64,000 nt of DNA from Leptospira gomenensis (lineage in GTDB: Bacteria > Spirochaetota > Leptospiria > Leptospirales > Leptospiraceae): assembly GCF_004770155.1 (NCBI RefSeq), contig NZ_RQFA01000080.1, positions 1 through 64,000 on the forward strand, written 5' to 3'. The notes beneath the pieces were generated by a model. That model saw only the letters and a program-made list of their open reading frames with translations, was not told the origin of the DNA and did not search any database. Shown here piece after piece: positions 27,944-38,340 of the stretch. Both the position numbers and the translations under genes were made by a program. Every line of letters starts with the position of its first letter. Position 1 is the stretch's first letter.

Positions 27944-28939
27944 TTGCGTCTTCCCGAAACGATTCTAAGAAAATTATCGGGAGGGGTTCGGCAAAAACGG
28001 GGAAGGACACTGGATCCGAAACTTCAGATGGCTTTGTGTTTGGCGAAAACCAAACCGAATATCGAAACTTTACTTCCTTCCGAAGCTAGGAAATTTTACC
28101 GGCGATCCGTAGGGATGTTCGATCTTCCGAAGGAAAATACGTATCGAATCGAAAATTTTTCGATTCCGGTCGAAAGCGGGAGAATCGGAGTTAGACTCTA
28201 TCGTCCTTCGGAAACCGAAGACCCGGTTCCCGCGTTGGTATATTTCCACGGGGGAGGTTTTGTGATAGGCGACCTGGAAACACACGATTCTTCTTTGCGA
28301 TATATATCAAAAATTTCGAATATTATAATTATCTCAGTCGATTACAGACTCGCACCGGAACATAAGTACCCCTCGGCGGTAACGGACGGTTTTGCCGCGT
28401 ATCTATGGATCGTTTCTTTTGCGAAAGCACTGGGCATCGATCCGAAGAAAATCGCCGTGGGCGGGGACAGCGCCGGAGGAAACATCGCCGCAAACGTCTG
28501 CATCTTATCCAAAAAAAAAGGATCGAAATCGCCTTCCTTTCAAGTTCTTGTTTATCCGTATCTCGATCTTTTTCGGCTGAATTCGAGTCGGAAAGAATTC
28601 GGAAACGGGTACGCACTTACGAACGAACTCCTCGATTACTTCAACAAACACTACTTAAATTCTCGGGACGAAGGAAAAGAAACCGTCGCTTCTCCGATAT
28701 TTCATAAAAGATACGGTGACTTTCCGAAGACCTACGTTCAATTAGCGGGTTTCGATCCGTTACAGGACGAAGGAATGGAATTCATAGATTCGCTTCAAAA
28801 AGCTGGAGTTAGCGTCCGATTCACCCGGTACGAAACTTTAATTCACGGTTATTTTAATTTAGCGGGAATGATTCCCGAAGCGAAAAAGGCCTTGGACGAA
28901 TTGGCTTTATTTTTGAAGGACGGATTTAAAATCGAATAA
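27944..28939 (+). CDS. Alpha/beta hydrolase, hormone-sensitive-lipase (HSL) family esterase
   Basis: The oxyanion motif HGGGFVIGD and nucleophile motif GDSAGG are those of the HSL/acetyl-esterase family; the catalytic Asp and His fall in DPLQDEG and HGYFN. The start is uncertain. The frame is open from a TTG at 27851 inside the upstream gene, but homology-like sequence begins around RLPETILRKLSGG, so TTG 27944 (332 residues) is chosen. No strong ribosome binding site is seen. It probably hydrolyses short-chain esters and follows the monooxygenase in the same transcript, which suggests a Baeyer-Villiger oxidation followed by ester cleavage; that is inference. Confidence 0.82.
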   Translation: MRLPETILRKLSGGVRQKRGRTLDPKLQMALCLAKTKPNIETLLPSEARKFYRRSVGMFDLPKENTYRIENFSIPVESGRIGVRLYRPSETEDPVPALVYFHGGGFVIGDLETHDSSLRYISKISNIIIISVDYRLAPEHKYPSAVTDGFAAYLWIVSFAKALGIDPKKIAVGGDSAGGNIAANVCILSKKKGSKSPSFQVLVYPYLDLFRLNSSRKEFGNGYALTNELLDYFNKHYLNSRDEGKETVASPIFHKRYGDFPKTYVQLAGFDPLQDEGMEFIDSLQKAGVSVRFTRYETLIHGYFNLAGMIPEAKKALDELALFLKDGFKIE

Positions 28940-29032
28940 GGGTAAACGAATTTTTTTTCGAATCCGACTTTATCTTGAATTTTTGAAAACGTCCGCCACA
29001 CTACCGATACTTCTATTCGGGAAACGATTTTT

Positions 29033-30376
29033 ATGATCATTAAAATTCCATTTCGCTTCGAATTTTCGTTTCGATTTTTATTCTTGTATCTTTCGATCGC
29101 GGGATCGTTCTCCGCAAACGCAAACCCTTCCGTTCTCGTTTCAGGTCCGATGCTCGGCTATTCCACTCTAAAAGAGGTTATGGTATGGGTACAAACGGAT
29201 AAACAGTCCTCAGTTACATTAGTATATTATGAAGTTCAAAATCCTAAAAAAGTTTTTCGATCACAAGAAGTGACGACGAGGGCCGAATCGGGATTCATAG
29301 CGAAATTGATCGCCGATAAGACGGAGCCGGGTAAACGTTATAATTACGACATAGTGATTGACGGAAAAAAAACGGAGGCGAAATACGAACAGTCGTTTCG
29401 AACACAGTCCTTCTTTGCGGCCGGTCAAAATCATCCCGATTTTACCTTCGCATTGGGAAGTTGTGCGTACGTCAACGAAACCGAATTCGACGTACCTGGA
29501 AAACCTTACGGAGGCGAATATTTCATCTACGGTTCGATTCTTTCGAAAAAACCGGATTTTATGCTTTGGCTCGGAGACAACATTTATCTCCGAGAAACGG
29601 ATTGGGATTCGAGAACCGGTTTTTTTCACAGATACAAACATCAGAGAGGCATTCCGGAATTAGCTCCTCTTTTAGCATCGGTTCATCAATACGCGATTTG
29701 GGACGATCACGATTTCGGTCCCAACGACGGCGATTCCTCTTTTTGGATGAAAGATACGGCGGAGGAAATGTTCAAACTTCACTGGGGAAATCAAAACTTT
29801 TCCAAAGAAGGCACTTACGGTTCCTTTACTTGGGGTGACGTTCAGTTTTTTCTTTTGGACAATCGGAGTTTTCGAACAGCTAACAACAATAAGGCGATAG
29901 GACCGCGACAAATTCTCGGTGAAAAACAGTTTCTTTGGCTCGTAAATTCCCTCGCTTTCTCGAAAGCCACGTTCAAGTTCATCGCCGTCGGAGGACAATT
30001 TCTGAATCCGAACGCCGTCTTCGAAAACTACGCGACGTATCCAGAGGAAAAATCCAAAATCCTCTCCGCGATCCGCGAGTTAAAACTTAAGAACGTCGTT
30101 TTTTTGACCGGGGATAGGCATCATACCGAATTGAATCTTTTATGGGAGGAAGGAAACGAACCGATCTACGATTTTACGGTTTCGCCGTTGACGTCGGGTT
30201 ATTATTCTCCGATCACCGAAAAAAACCCTCTGCGTATAGAAGGAACTCTTGTGGATCGTAGAAATTTCGGAACGATCACGGTCGCCGGAAAAAAAGGAGA
30301 GAGAAAATTGTTTTTGAAAATTTTCGACGTGAACGGTAAAGAACTTTGGAACCGGGAAATTTCGGCGAAATATTAG
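29033..30376 (+). CDS. PhoD-like alkaline phosphatase
   Basis: A 447-residue exported metallophosphatase. A signal peptide covers about residues 1-32. The N-terminal beta domain is followed by the PhoD metal-binding motifs [27 protein letters not shown] and LTGDRHHTE. PhoD enzymes release phosphate from phosphodiesters and monoesters outside the cytoplasm, using Ca and Fe in the best-studied case. The next gene begins one base after the stop, so the two are co-transcribed. Confidence 0.9.
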   Translation: MIIKIPFRFEFSFRFLFLYLSIAGSFSANANPSVLVSGPMLGYSTLKEVMVWVQTDKQSSVTLVYYEVQNPKKVFRSQEVTTRAESGFIAKLIADKTEPGKRYNYDIVIDGKKTEAKYEQSFRTQSFFAAGQNHPDFTFALGSCAYVNETEFDVPGKPYGGEYFIYGSILSKKPDFMLWLGDNIYLRETDWDSRTGFFHRYKHQRGIPELAPLLASVHQYAIWDDHDFGPNDGDSSFWMKDTAEEMFKLHWGNQNFSKEGTYGSFTWGDVQFFLLDNRSFRTANNNKAIGPRQILGEKQFLWLVNSLAFSKATFKFIAVGGQFLNPNAVFENYATYPEEKSKILSAIRELKLKNVVFLTGDRHHTELNLLWEEGNEPIYDFTVSPLTSGYYSPITEKNPLRIEGTLVDRRNFGTITVAGKKGERKLFLKIFDVNGKELWNREISAKY

Positions 30377-30377
30377 A

Positions 30378-31205
30378 ATGAAACGACCTATGGCTGTAGC
30401 GCTTATCTTGATCTTATTTTTCGGAGCCGCGATCTTTTTTACCGGTTGGAATCATCAGCACAAACTGATTTTTTTTCCGGAAAAACTTCCCGAGAATTTT
30501 ACGTTTTCCTTTCGGGATCCGTTCGAAGAGATCGTTTTAGCGACAACGGACGGAGAAAAAAGTTACGGAGTTTATTTTCGATCGGAAGTCAACGAATCCG
30601 AAAAAACGATCCTTTACTTTCACGGAAACGCGGGAAGTCTCCGAACATGGGGCGCAATTTCCGAGGATTTTCTTCCCTTAGGTTGGAACGTTCTCGTTAC
30701 CGATTACAGGAGTTACGGAAAAAACACGGGAACGTTATCCGAAACATCGATGTATTCAGATGCCGAATTGTGGCTCGATCATCTAAGGAATAAAAAAAAG
30801 ATAAAAGATTCAGAAATCGTAATTTACGGTCGTTCGATCGGAACCGGAATAGCGACGGAATTGGTTTCGAAACATCCCGATATGGTCCTGTTTTTGGAAA
30901 CCCCTTTTACCGATCTGCCGTCCTTGGCAAAAGTATATTATCCTTTTTTAAAGAATTGGATGTTTAGGTTCCGGTTTCAAAATTTGGAAAAATTAAAGAA
31001 AATCCGATCGAAAACGATCCTGTTTCACGGAACGAACGACGAAGTCATCCCTTTTGAACATTCCGAAATCATATTCAAAAAACTGAAAGAACTAAATCGA
31101 AACGCGGAGTTACACGTCATACCGGGCGGCTCGCACAACGACTTATCCTCGTTTCCGGAATATCATAAGGTTTTGAAAAAAAGCCTCGATGAAATCCGGC
31201 GATGA
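30378..31205 (+). CDS. Alpha/beta hydrolase, membrane-anchored (ABHD13/Bem46-like)
   Basis: A 275-residue hydrolase with one N-terminal membrane helix (about residues 5-22). The oxyanion region YFHGNAG and nucleophile elbow GRSIGTG are clear, and the terminal catalytic residues fall in GTNDEVIP and GGSHND. It resembles Bem46/ABHD13-type hydrolases, whose substrates are poorly known. It follows the PhoD-like gene almost without gap, and the pair may handle lipid or phosphate ester breakdown at the cell envelope. Confidence 0.87.
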   Translation: MKRPMAVALILILFFGAAIFFTGWNHQHKLIFFPEKLPENFTFSFRDPFEEIVLATTDGEKSYGVYFRSEVNESEKTILYFHGNAGSLRTWGAISEDFLPLGWNVLVTDYRSYGKNTGTLSETSMYSDAELWLDHLRNKKKIKDSEIVIYGRSIGTGIATELVSKHPDMVLFLETPFTDLPSLAKVYYPFLKNWMFRFRFQNLEKLKKIRSKTILFHGTNDEVIPFEHSEIIFKKLKELNRNAELHVIPGGSHNDLSSFPEYHKVLKKSLDEIRR

Positions 31206-31227
31206 AGTTTAAATCGAGGGTTCGGAT

Positions 31228-32091
31228 TTAAAAGTATTCTGGAAAAAGCGATTTTAGCTTTTTCACCGTTTCCGGATTTCTTTTTTCCGGAGCGGTTACT
31301 ATGGAATATTTCGTGCTGTTTTTCAGACTAAGATCGTCGCCGTTTCCGATCACGTGAATCAATTCCGCAAGAAGTTTCTTTGCGGTTTCGGCGTTCTTCC
31401 CGAGATTGGCGATGACCATTTCCAAAGTTACGGATTCTTCGCCTTCTCTCCAACAATCGTAGTCCGTGGACATACAGATCATTTGATATGCGATCTCCGC
31501 TTCTCTCGCCAACTTCGCTTCCGGAAAAACGGTCATATTGATGACGTCCGCTCCCCAGGAACGATAAAGGTGCGATTCTGCTTTGGTGGAAAACAACGGC
31601 CCTTCCATACAGATCAGCGTTTTATCCGTATGAATTCCCAATCCGATTTTTTTGGCGGTCGCTTCGATTCGTTTCGCCAAATTCGCGGAAAAGGGTTCCG
31701 CAAAAGGCGCATGAACTACGACTCCGTTTCCGAAATACGTGGAGTTTCTGCTTCTGGTTCGATCGATCACTTGCGAAGGTAAAACGAAATCCAAAGGTCT
31801 GATCTCTTCGCGAAGACTTCCGACCGAACTGAAGGCGACTATCTCTTCGACTCCGAGCTGCTTTAATGCGCAGATGTTCGCGTGATTCGGAACTTCGGAA
31901 GGTGAAAGAAAATGACCGATTCCGTGTCTCGGTAAAAATGCGATCAACTTTCCTTTGTATTTTCCGATTTTTATTTTATCGGAAGGTTTTCCCCAAGGAG
32001 TATCCGGATGGATTTCCTCGATCAACTCCATTCCGTCCAGACTGTAAAGTCCCGTTCCTCCGATAATCGCCGCTTTTACGTTATAAGACAT
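31228..32091 (-). CDS. mtnP: S-methyl-5'-thioadenosine phosphorylase
   Basis: A 287-residue purine nucleoside phosphorylase-family enzyme. It splits methylthioadenosine, the by-product of polyamine and autoinducer synthesis, into adenine and methylthioribose-1-phosphate for methionine salvage. The phosphate-binding GGTGLY is at residues 11-16, with FLPRHGIGH and NMTVFPEAKLAREAEI typical of the MTAP branch. The final catalytic region STDYDCW is present. Its stop lies 23 bases from the convergent hydrolase gene. Confidence 0.95.
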   Translation of the reverse strand: MSYNVKAAIIGGTGLYSLDGMELIEEIHPDTPWGKPSDKIKIGKYKGKLIAFLPRHGIGHFLSPSEVPNHANICALKQLGVEEIVAFSSVGSLREEIRPLDFVLPSQVIDRTRSRNSTYFGNGVVVHAPFAEPFSANLAKRIEATAKKIGLGIHTDKTLICMEGPLFSTKAESHLYRSWGADVINMTVFPEAKLAREAEIAYQMICMSTDYDCWREGEESVTLEMVIANLGKNAETAKKLLAELIHVIGNGDDLSLKNSTKYSIVTAPEKRNPETVKKLKSLFPEYF

Positions 32092-32190
32092 GAATCCACG
32101 CTCCTAAAGATGAAGAACCCTCTCTTCACGGTCAGTTTTGGAACGTGGATCTAAATTGTAAATCGTAAGTGTTTGAGAGCACCGCTGGAT

Positions 32191-33759
32191 TTAAGCCACG
32201 CTTAGATTTTTCAATTCGGAGGATTGCGCTCGGATTTTTTCCACTTCGAATTGAAGTTTGCCGGACTCTTGATTGATCTGGTTGATTTCTTTTTCAAGGT
32301 GGGTCATGGTTTTTACCATCTCTTCTTGTCCGACCATCTGTTCCTTCGTGGATTGGAAAATTTCTCCGGAAAGTCGTTTTACCCTTTCCACTTCAGACGT
32401 GAAATTCCGGATGATCGCTCTCTGCTCCTGATAAAGTTTACTCATCTCTTCGATACGATTCACCGTCTCCGAAATTTTTCCTTTTTGACGTTCCGTAAGA
32501 TCGCCAGTATCGAAGGAAGCCTTGTTCGCTTCACCGATAAACTCTCTGGATTTCTTCACGATCTCGGAGATGTTTTTCGCGTTTTCGGAGGTGAATTCCG
32601 CGAGTTTACTCACCTCGTTGGCGACAACGGCGAAACCCCGTCCCGCGGCACCCGCCCTTGCCGCTTCGATCGATGCGTTGAGCGCGAGAAGATTGGTTTT
32701 ATCAGCGATCTCTCCCATGATCTGATTGATCTCGTCCACTTTGTTAAACGAATTGGAAATGTTCTGTAAAAAGAAATCGGTTTTACCGGCGGCTTCTGAC
32801 ACGTTTTCCATGTCCTTTTTATTCTCGTTCGCGTAGGAACCGAGATCTTTCGAGAACTGGGCGATGCTTTCCACGATATCGCCGAGATTTTTGGCCTTTT
32901 GATCCAAGTCCACCAAACTGCTGTTTTGCGTTTCTATGGAAGCCGCAGTGTTTTGTGAGGCGGCGGAAAGTTCCTCTATCACTGCGTTCACTTGTTCGAG
33001 AGAAGCCGCCTGCGATTCCATCTTTTCTCCGGTACTGTTGATGAACTCGGCGAAATTCTGTATGGAAGTTTCCAGAGTTTCGGCGGAAACGTGAATCGCT
33101 TTTTGGTTGGTCTCTAATTTTTGAAGAAAGATTCTACTTTCTTCGGCGAGTTTTCCGGCTTCCTCGGACAACTTCGTAAACATATTCATTAGCTGTGCGA
33201 GGATCAAACCCGCCGTAAAAACGAAAACGATTTTGATGATTTCTACACTCGTAGTCAGAACTCCGGGTTTTCCCCCGAGACTCGGATCTTCCGTAAGAAC
33301 TACTCCGAAACGAACTCCTACGGTCAACGCGGTTGCGGCGCCGAGAGCACCCAAAATACCGATCAAAATCACGAAACGTTTTTCGCCCAACAACCCCGCG
33401 TATATATTGATGTAAAAATAGATGAAGAATAAGATCACGTTCTTCATCACTCCGGCAGCCACTTCGGGAGAAATCATCGCATCGAAGATCAAGGTCGAGC
33501 TTAAAACGGAGGAATCCATAACCACGGAAAGTTTTTGAATCGATTTCGGAACGCGACCGAAACGGTTCCAAACAAAAATCGCGACGCAGTAAACGCCCAT
33601 TACGAAAGTTCCGGCGGAATGAATGATCAACTGAGTAGGATTGAATGCCCGCAATGCCCCAAGGATGGATAAGGTAAAAAGAATCACTAAACCGAGACGG
33701 ATTCGATTGATCAAAACGGCACCGTTGTTTTGGATTAATTCAAGCGATGATTGACTCAT
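32191..33759 (-). CDS. Methyl-accepting chemotaxis protein without periplasmic sensor domain
   Basis: A 522-residue receptor of the same layout as those at 15458 and 17153, but more similar to the one at 35351. About six N-terminal membrane helices are followed by a long coiled coil and the intact signalling tip [17 protein letters not shown] (about residues 357-373). No HAMP domain or C-terminal methyltransferase-docking pentapeptide is seen. An AGGA-type ribosome binding site precedes the ATG. Confidence 0.92.
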   Translation of the reverse strand: MSQSSLELIQNNGAVLINRIRLGLVILFTLSILGALRAFNPTQLIIHSAGTFVMGVYCVAIFVWNRFGRVPKSIQKLSVVMDSSVLSSTLIFDAMISPEVAAGVMKNVILFFIYFYINIYAGLLGEKRFVILIGILGALGAATALTVGVRFGVVLTEDPSLGGKPGVLTTSVEIIKIVFVFTAGLILAQLMNMFTKLSEEAGKLAEESRIFLQKLETNQKAIHVSAETLETSIQNFAEFINSTGEKMESQAASLEQVNAVIEELSAASQNTAASIETQNSSLVDLDQKAKNLGDIVESIAQFSKDLGSYANENKKDMENVSEAAGKTDFFLQNISNSFNKVDEINQIMGEIADKTNLLALNASIEAARAGAAGRGFAVVANEVSKLAEFTSENAKNISEIVKKSREFIGEANKASFDTGDLTERQKGKISETVNRIEEMSKLYQEQRAIIRNFTSEVERVKRLSGEIFQSTKEQMVGQEEMVKTMTHLEKEINQINQESGKLQFEVEKIRAQSSELKNLSVA

Positions 33760-33881
33760 AGTCCTATAGGAAGAAGGAAATTTTTTATTTCAAACAGATT
33801 CCAGATTACGAAATGAGTTTTTAATATTTCAATTTTGTTGCAAACGGACACAAAGCCGGATCGCGAATATTCGAATATTAT

Positions 33882-34667
33882 TTAATAGATATCTACGATA
33901 CTCAAGTGTTCGTCCATCACGTTCCAACGAATAGGTTCGTTTTTGGAAAAGACGGCCGAAGGAGAAATACCGAAAATTTCGCGGAATACGTTCGTAAAGT
34001 GCGATTGATCGTAAAAACCCGCGCCTAACGCTGCGTCAACGAAGGAAGAACCTCCGTTTAAAGCCAAAGCCGCACGTTTTACGCGGAACCATTTTCGGAA
34101 GGCCCGGATGGGAATGCCGATCGTATTACGAAACTCGTGTTGAAGCCAGGAAGGAGACATTCCGGCCTTATATGCAAGTTTCTGAATGTTAATCGTTTCA
34201 TCCGGATTTTGTACGATCCATCGTAAAACACGGATTAGTCGTTCGTCGTAGCCCGAATTCGTTTCGGAAACTTTTTTTTCACCGAGCAAAAAATGTCCGT
34301 CGAAGGAGTTCGGATAAGTCGTAGTGTATAAAACCTGCTCGCAACTGCGGATCAGCTTTGAAGTCCAGACTGGATCGGAGGAAAGTCCTTTGCGCCCCGC
34401 TTCGTTCGACAATAAAGTGCCGATTGGACTACCCGGATCGGCGAATAAAATTCCTACGTTTCCTTTCCAAGTCGTTTCGTGATTCAACCTACCGTCGAAG
34501 ACGAAACAACGGGAGCGCATCCAATCGGAATTTCCGCGGACACGTTTTTTAATATCGGAATCCAAACCTACCACGACCGCGGAAGTAACCGTGGAATGAA
34601 ATTCCAGATCCGGAAGTTTTCCCACGAAAAGAACCGCTCCTTTCCAGGAACAAATCACGTTGCTCAC
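33882..34667 (-). CDS. AraC-family transcription regulator
   Basis: A 261-residue regulator starting at GTG. The C-terminal third carries the two helix-turn-helix units of the AraC family (about residues 155-250), with the second helix unit recognisable in AALGAGFYDQSHFTNVFRE. The N-terminal part is not one of the common sugar-binding cupin domains that I can recognise, so the signal is unknown. Its targets cannot be read from this window; the neighbouring thioesterase gene is a candidate. Confidence 0.87.
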   Translation of the reverse strand: MSNVICSWKGAVLFVGKLPDLEFHSTVTSAVVVGLDSDIKKRVRGNSDWMRSRCFVFDGRLNHETTWKGNVGILFADPGSPIGTLLSNEAGRKGLSSDPVWTSKLIRSCEQVLYTTTYPNSFDGHFLLGEKKVSETNSGYDERLIRVLRWIVQNPDETINIQKLAYKAGMSPSWLQHEFRNTIGIPIRAFRKWFRVKRAALALNGGSSFVDAALGAGFYDQSHFTNVFREIFGISPSAVFSKNEPIRWNVMDEHLSIVDIY

Positions 34668-34754
34668 GATTCTAAAGTAGTATTGACGGTACGGTTAGCA
34701 ATCAAATCTCGGAAACAAAAAACGATCGAACTTAAAAAGTCACGAACCTTACGA

Positions 34755-35225
34755 TCAACGGGGTTCGGCGATCGCGTACCGATACTTTGCCTGAGCGGTG
34801 CGTTTGTTTTCTTCGTTGAAAAAATCGCAAACGTACTTGAGTAATTTTCCCTCTTTAGAGACCAGTCTCGCCTTAACTCGAACCGTATCCGTTCTTACGG
34901 GACGCAAGTAACGAATGGAAGCGTCCATGGTAAAGGTTCTCTCTCGTTCGTTTTCTATGTGAAAAAAAGCCATGATCGAAGTCATAGTATCACCCACGCT
35001 GAACAAACAACCTCCGTGCATAAAACCGTGTAGAGCCCGATTTTTTTGTGCATAAGGAATTTCCGCTTCCGAAACCTCCGCGTTTACTTCGAGCAGCTTC
35101 ATGTTGGTCGCGCCCGGATGACACTGATCGATTAAATTCTGAGCCTGTTCCACCAAAGAACAATTCTTCTTGAGCGTAAAAATATCGCTCGGTACGTTAT
35201 GGGATAATAAATCCAGAACGTTCAT
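34755..35225 (-). CDS. Hotdog-fold thioesterase (PaaI-like)
   Basis: A 156-residue protein with the hotdog thioesterase pattern, including ALHGFMHGGCLFSVGDTM, where the Gly-rich segment starts the central helix. PaaI-like enzymes hydrolyse acyl- or aryl-CoA thioesters in the cytoplasm. A strong AAAAGGAG-type ribosome binding site precedes the ATG. The substrate is unknown. Confidence 0.82.
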   Translation of the reverse strand: MNVLDLLSHNVPSDIFTLKKNCSLVEQAQNLIDQCHPGATNMKLLEVNAEVSEAEIPYAQKNRALHGFMHGGCLFSVGDTMTSIMAFFHIENERERTFTMDASIRYLRPVRTDTVRVKARLVSKEGKLLKYVCDFFNEENKRTAQAKYRYAIAEPR

Positions 35226-35350
35226 CCCTTTCTCCTTTTAGGAATAGAATACAACGAGGGACGCCCGGAATCTTGGAAAAACGTGCAGCAAGTCTAAAAA
35301 ACGAAAATTCTTCGGTCGGAATTCCGCCTTCCGTCATCGGAACGCCGCTT

Positions 35351-36931
35351 TTAAACGACGCTCAGTGCCTTTAAATCCTTGGACTGAGTTCGGATCCGCA
35401 GAACCCCGTCCTGAATCTTTCCGGATTCCCGAGCGATTTCGTTGATTTCCTTTTCCAGTTCGATCATCGCTTTCATCATCTCGACTTGTCCGGTCATTTG
35501 TTCCTGCGTGGAATAAAAAAGTTCATCGGAAAGAGTTTTGACCTTGCTCAAACTCCGTACGAAATCCTGAACGATCGCGGTTCCATCCAGATAGAGACGA
35601 TTCATCGCTTCGATCCTGGAAACGGTTCCTACGATTTTGGAATTTTGACTTTCCGTTAATTCTCCCGTATTCCGAGAAGAACTGTTTGCCTCTTCGATGA
35701 ATTGGAGGGATTCCTGAACCACTTTGGAAATATTTTTCGCATTGGAAGCGGTGAACTCCGCGAGTTTGCTGACTTCCTGCGCTACGACTGAAAATCCTCT
35801 TCCCGCACTTCCGGCTCTCGCCGCTTCGATCGATGCGTTTAGGGAAAGCAGATTCGTTTTATCCGCGATTTCTCCGAGGATTTGATTGATCTCATCCACT
35901 CGGTGAAAGGAGTTGGAAATATTTTTCAAAAACATATCCGTCTTTTCCACGGAGGTTTTTACGTGCTGCATATCCTCGTTGCTTTCCTTAGCGTTGACCT
36001 CCAAGTCTTTGGAGTATTCCGAAATTTTAGCGATAAGATCCAGAAGCGTTTGCGACTTACGGTTGAGTTCGATCAGATTCTCGTTTTGAATACGGATGGA
36101 ATCGGTGTTATTCTCCGAGGATTTCAACAACGTGTTGATGACTGCATTCACTTCTTCGAGGGACGCCGCCTGCGATTCCATTTTAGAACTCGTCAAACTG
36201 GTGAACTCCGAAAAGTTCGTGATCGAAGTTTCCAAAGTTTCCGCGGAGGTATGGATCACCTTTCTGTTATTTTCAAGTTTGGTGAGAAAGTCCTTATTCT
36301 CTTTATAGTAGGAAGCCGCTTCCCGATAAAGATCGTCGAAAAGGTTCATCAAACGGTACAATATATAACTGACCGCGACCATAAAAATGATCTTCGTTAT
36401 CTCCGCGCTGAGTTTTAAATATCCCGGAGCGATGTTGATTTTATTGTCTTCCGAAAATTGCAGTCCGTGCAGGATCGCGTTGACCAATCCCGCAGAATAA
36501 CCGACCGCACTAAAAACCCCTACGAAAAATACGAACTTCGGTTTTCCCAATAAACCGGAATCGACGATGATAAAATAATATACGGAATATAAAATCGCGT
36601 TCTTCAAAACGGGAGCGACAATTTCTGCGGAGACCATTCCGTCCAAAAAGATCGTCGCGCTCAATAGAAGGCTATCGAAAAGAATGAAAAGATTATGAAG
36701 CCAAGGTTTTACTTCGAATTTTTTGTAAACGTAAAACCCTATAAACGTATACACGCACATAAAAAGCGCAATCGCCGTATGGTTGATTTTGATTTGGGGA
36801 TGGAGATTTTTATAACTCGACGCTAAAGACAAAAGCATCAACACCATGATCCCGAACCGGGAATAATACGTTAATACCTCTCCCTTCTTCCGGATGGATT
36901 CGATGGATTCTTTTGAGGAATGGTTGGACAT
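35351..36931 (-). CDS. Methyl-accepting chemotaxis protein without periplasmic sensor domain
   Basis: A 526-residue receptor, paralogous to the gene at 32191: six N-terminal membrane helices, no outer sensor domain, a coiled coil, and the tip [17 protein letters not shown]. The two share block-wise similar signalling regions but not the near-identity seen in the 15-18 kb pair. It is the fourth such receptor in the window. Confidence 0.92.
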   Translation of the reverse strand: MSNHSSKESIESIRKKGEVLTYYSRFGIMVLMLLSLASSYKNLHPQIKINHTAIALFMCVYTFIGFYVYKKFEVKPWLHNLFILFDSLLLSATIFLDGMVSAEIVAPVLKNAILYSVYYFIIVDSGLLGKPKFVFFVGVFSAVGYSAGLVNAILHGLQFSEDNKINIAPGYLKLSAEITKIIFMVAVSYILYRLMNLFDDLYREAASYYKENKDFLTKLENNRKVIHTSAETLETSITNFSEFTSLTSSKMESQAASLEEVNAVINTLLKSSENNTDSIRIQNENLIELNRKSQTLLDLIAKISEYSKDLEVNAKESNEDMQHVKTSVEKTDMFLKNISNSFHRVDEINQILGEIADKTNLLSLNASIEAARAGSAGRGFSVVAQEVSKLAEFTASNAKNISKVVQESLQFIEEANSSSRNTGELTESQNSKIVGTVSRIEAMNRLYLDGTAIVQDFVRSLSKVKTLSDELFYSTQEQMTGQVEMMKAMIELEKEINEIARESGKIQDGVLRIRTQSKDLKALSVV

Positions 36932-37143
36932 AGTCCAACCATGAACAGAATTTATTATTCGTAAACGAAAACTGTTTTCTGACCGGCCTTCAGAGTAAAC
37001 ATCTTATAAAAAGACATTTTTACGCTTGGGAGCGGAAAAATCGAACCGCAAAGATTCTATTCAATTTGAAAAACGAACCCGACAAAAGACTGACTAGTTA
37101 TAAATTCAAATTAATAGTATGAACTACAAACTAAATGGAACCG

Positions 37144-38253
37144 TTAGAATCTTGGATTCAAAGAGTCGGAAAAAGGTTGTTCGAAATAATTTTCAGGATG
37201 AAGCGGGGTCGGTGTGTTTGTGACCGTCATCGATTGAACCGGTGTGCCGTCGGAATAGGCACCCATATAAATTTGTTCCGCCGAACCGTTACCCAAGGCG
37301 ATGTTTTTTGCGGAAGAAGATCCGTTGAACGAATATTCCGCGAGAGCCTCGAGCTGTTTCCAAACTCCGTGATAATCCAACGCATCCAAATTTCCAAGAC
37401 CGATCACTGTATTCTTAATCGGAGTATAATGATCTGCGTTCAAAAGATATCCTTGATACGTTTGGGAATTTAGAATTTGGAAATTCTTTTCCGAAGCTCC
37501 GATTCCGATGTTCGTAAAGATATCGATCGCCATCCGATTGTCAACGACGTCGTCCGTATCGTAAATCTGAACGATTAGTTTCGTAGAATCCGTGAATTGA
37601 CCCAATTGTGTATCATCGATGGCAAAGGAATACCAAGGCGCCGATAAAAAAATGAAAGAACCGTTGGATCCCCAACCCTTCATTATGATTCCTTGATGTG
37701 CCAAATAAGGAGTCGCTCCTCCGCCGTACGAATGTCCCAAATAGCCCACGCGTGTTGTATCCATGATTCCGTCGAATTGACCGACAGCGTAATCGATTCC
37801 ATCCAACATAATTTTATAATTTTCATTCGGATCCCTTCGATCGGATATGTAGATCGGAAATACCACCGCATAACCTTTGGAAACGTAGAAATCGATCAAC
37901 GGATAATAAGCCTCCGCAGAAGGAGAACTAAACCCGTGGATCAGAAATAATACGGGGACTTTCGAAGAGACATCGGAAGGATAATAGACGCATACGTTTC
38001 TGGGCGCGCTCGGATTCTGCAACGCGAACGAAGATACCGATCGACTTCCTCTGGATCCGTAACCTTCCTGAATCGGAGAAACCGGTCCGTAGTAAAACGT
38101 AGGCGATACCGCGCAGGTGTTGATAAGATACGGATACGAAAGCAAAGTCAGACTTTCGAAGAGAGGTTCCCAAACCCGATCCTCGACACTTTCCGCAGGA
38201 GGTTTACAGAAAATCAGAAAAAACAAGAAGACTGCGGAAACCGTTCGTTTCAT
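37144..38253 (-). CDS. Exported alpha/beta hydrolase (dienelactone-hydrolase-like)
   Basis: A 369-residue protein with an N-terminal signal sequence ending near Cys16 (IFCKPP), possibly a spirochaetal lipoprotein, although Phe before the Cys is unusual. The hydrolase core has the oxyanion loop LIHGFSSPS, the nucleophile elbow GHSYGGG, an acid near YDTDDVVDN and a His in NADHYTP. It resembles poly-ester hydrolase/chlorophyllase/PAF-acetylhydrolase-type exported hydrolases. The exact substrate is unknown. Confidence 0.8.
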   Translation of the reverse strand: MKRTVSAVFLFFLIFCKPPAESVEDRVWEPLFESLTLLSYPYLINTCAVSPTFYYGPVSPIQEGYGSRGSRSVSSFALQNPSAPRNVCVYYPSDVSSKVPVLFLIHGFSSPSAEAYYPLIDFYVSKGYAVVFPIYISDRRDPNENYKIMLDGIDYAVGQFDGIMDTTRVGYLGHSYGGGATPYLAHQGIIMKGWGSNGSFIFLSAPWYSFAIDDTQLGQFTDSTKLIVQIYDTDDVVDNRMAIDIFTNIGIGASEKNFQILNSQTYQGYLLNADHYTPIKNTVIGLGNLDALDYHGVWKQLEALAEYSFNGSSSAKNIALGNGSAEQIYMGAYSDGTPVQSMTVTNTPTPLHPENYFEQPFSDSLNPRF

Positions 38254-38340
38254 AATAACTCTCCCTCGAATACGTTCTTTGGACCGTTACAAATTCGAAA
38301 ATCGGGAAAAATTTAACACAAGAAAAATACGTTTTCTTTT

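Noticed and set aside
26482..28939. FMO and esterase as one frameshifted fusion gene.
   Set aside because: Each has its complete family core, the frames differ, and the FMO has a normal start, so two genes are more likely.
37144..38253. Firm lipoprotein call for the exported hydrolase.
   Set aside because: Phe directly before the Cys is unusual even for the relaxed spirochaetal lipobox, so it is left as possible only.
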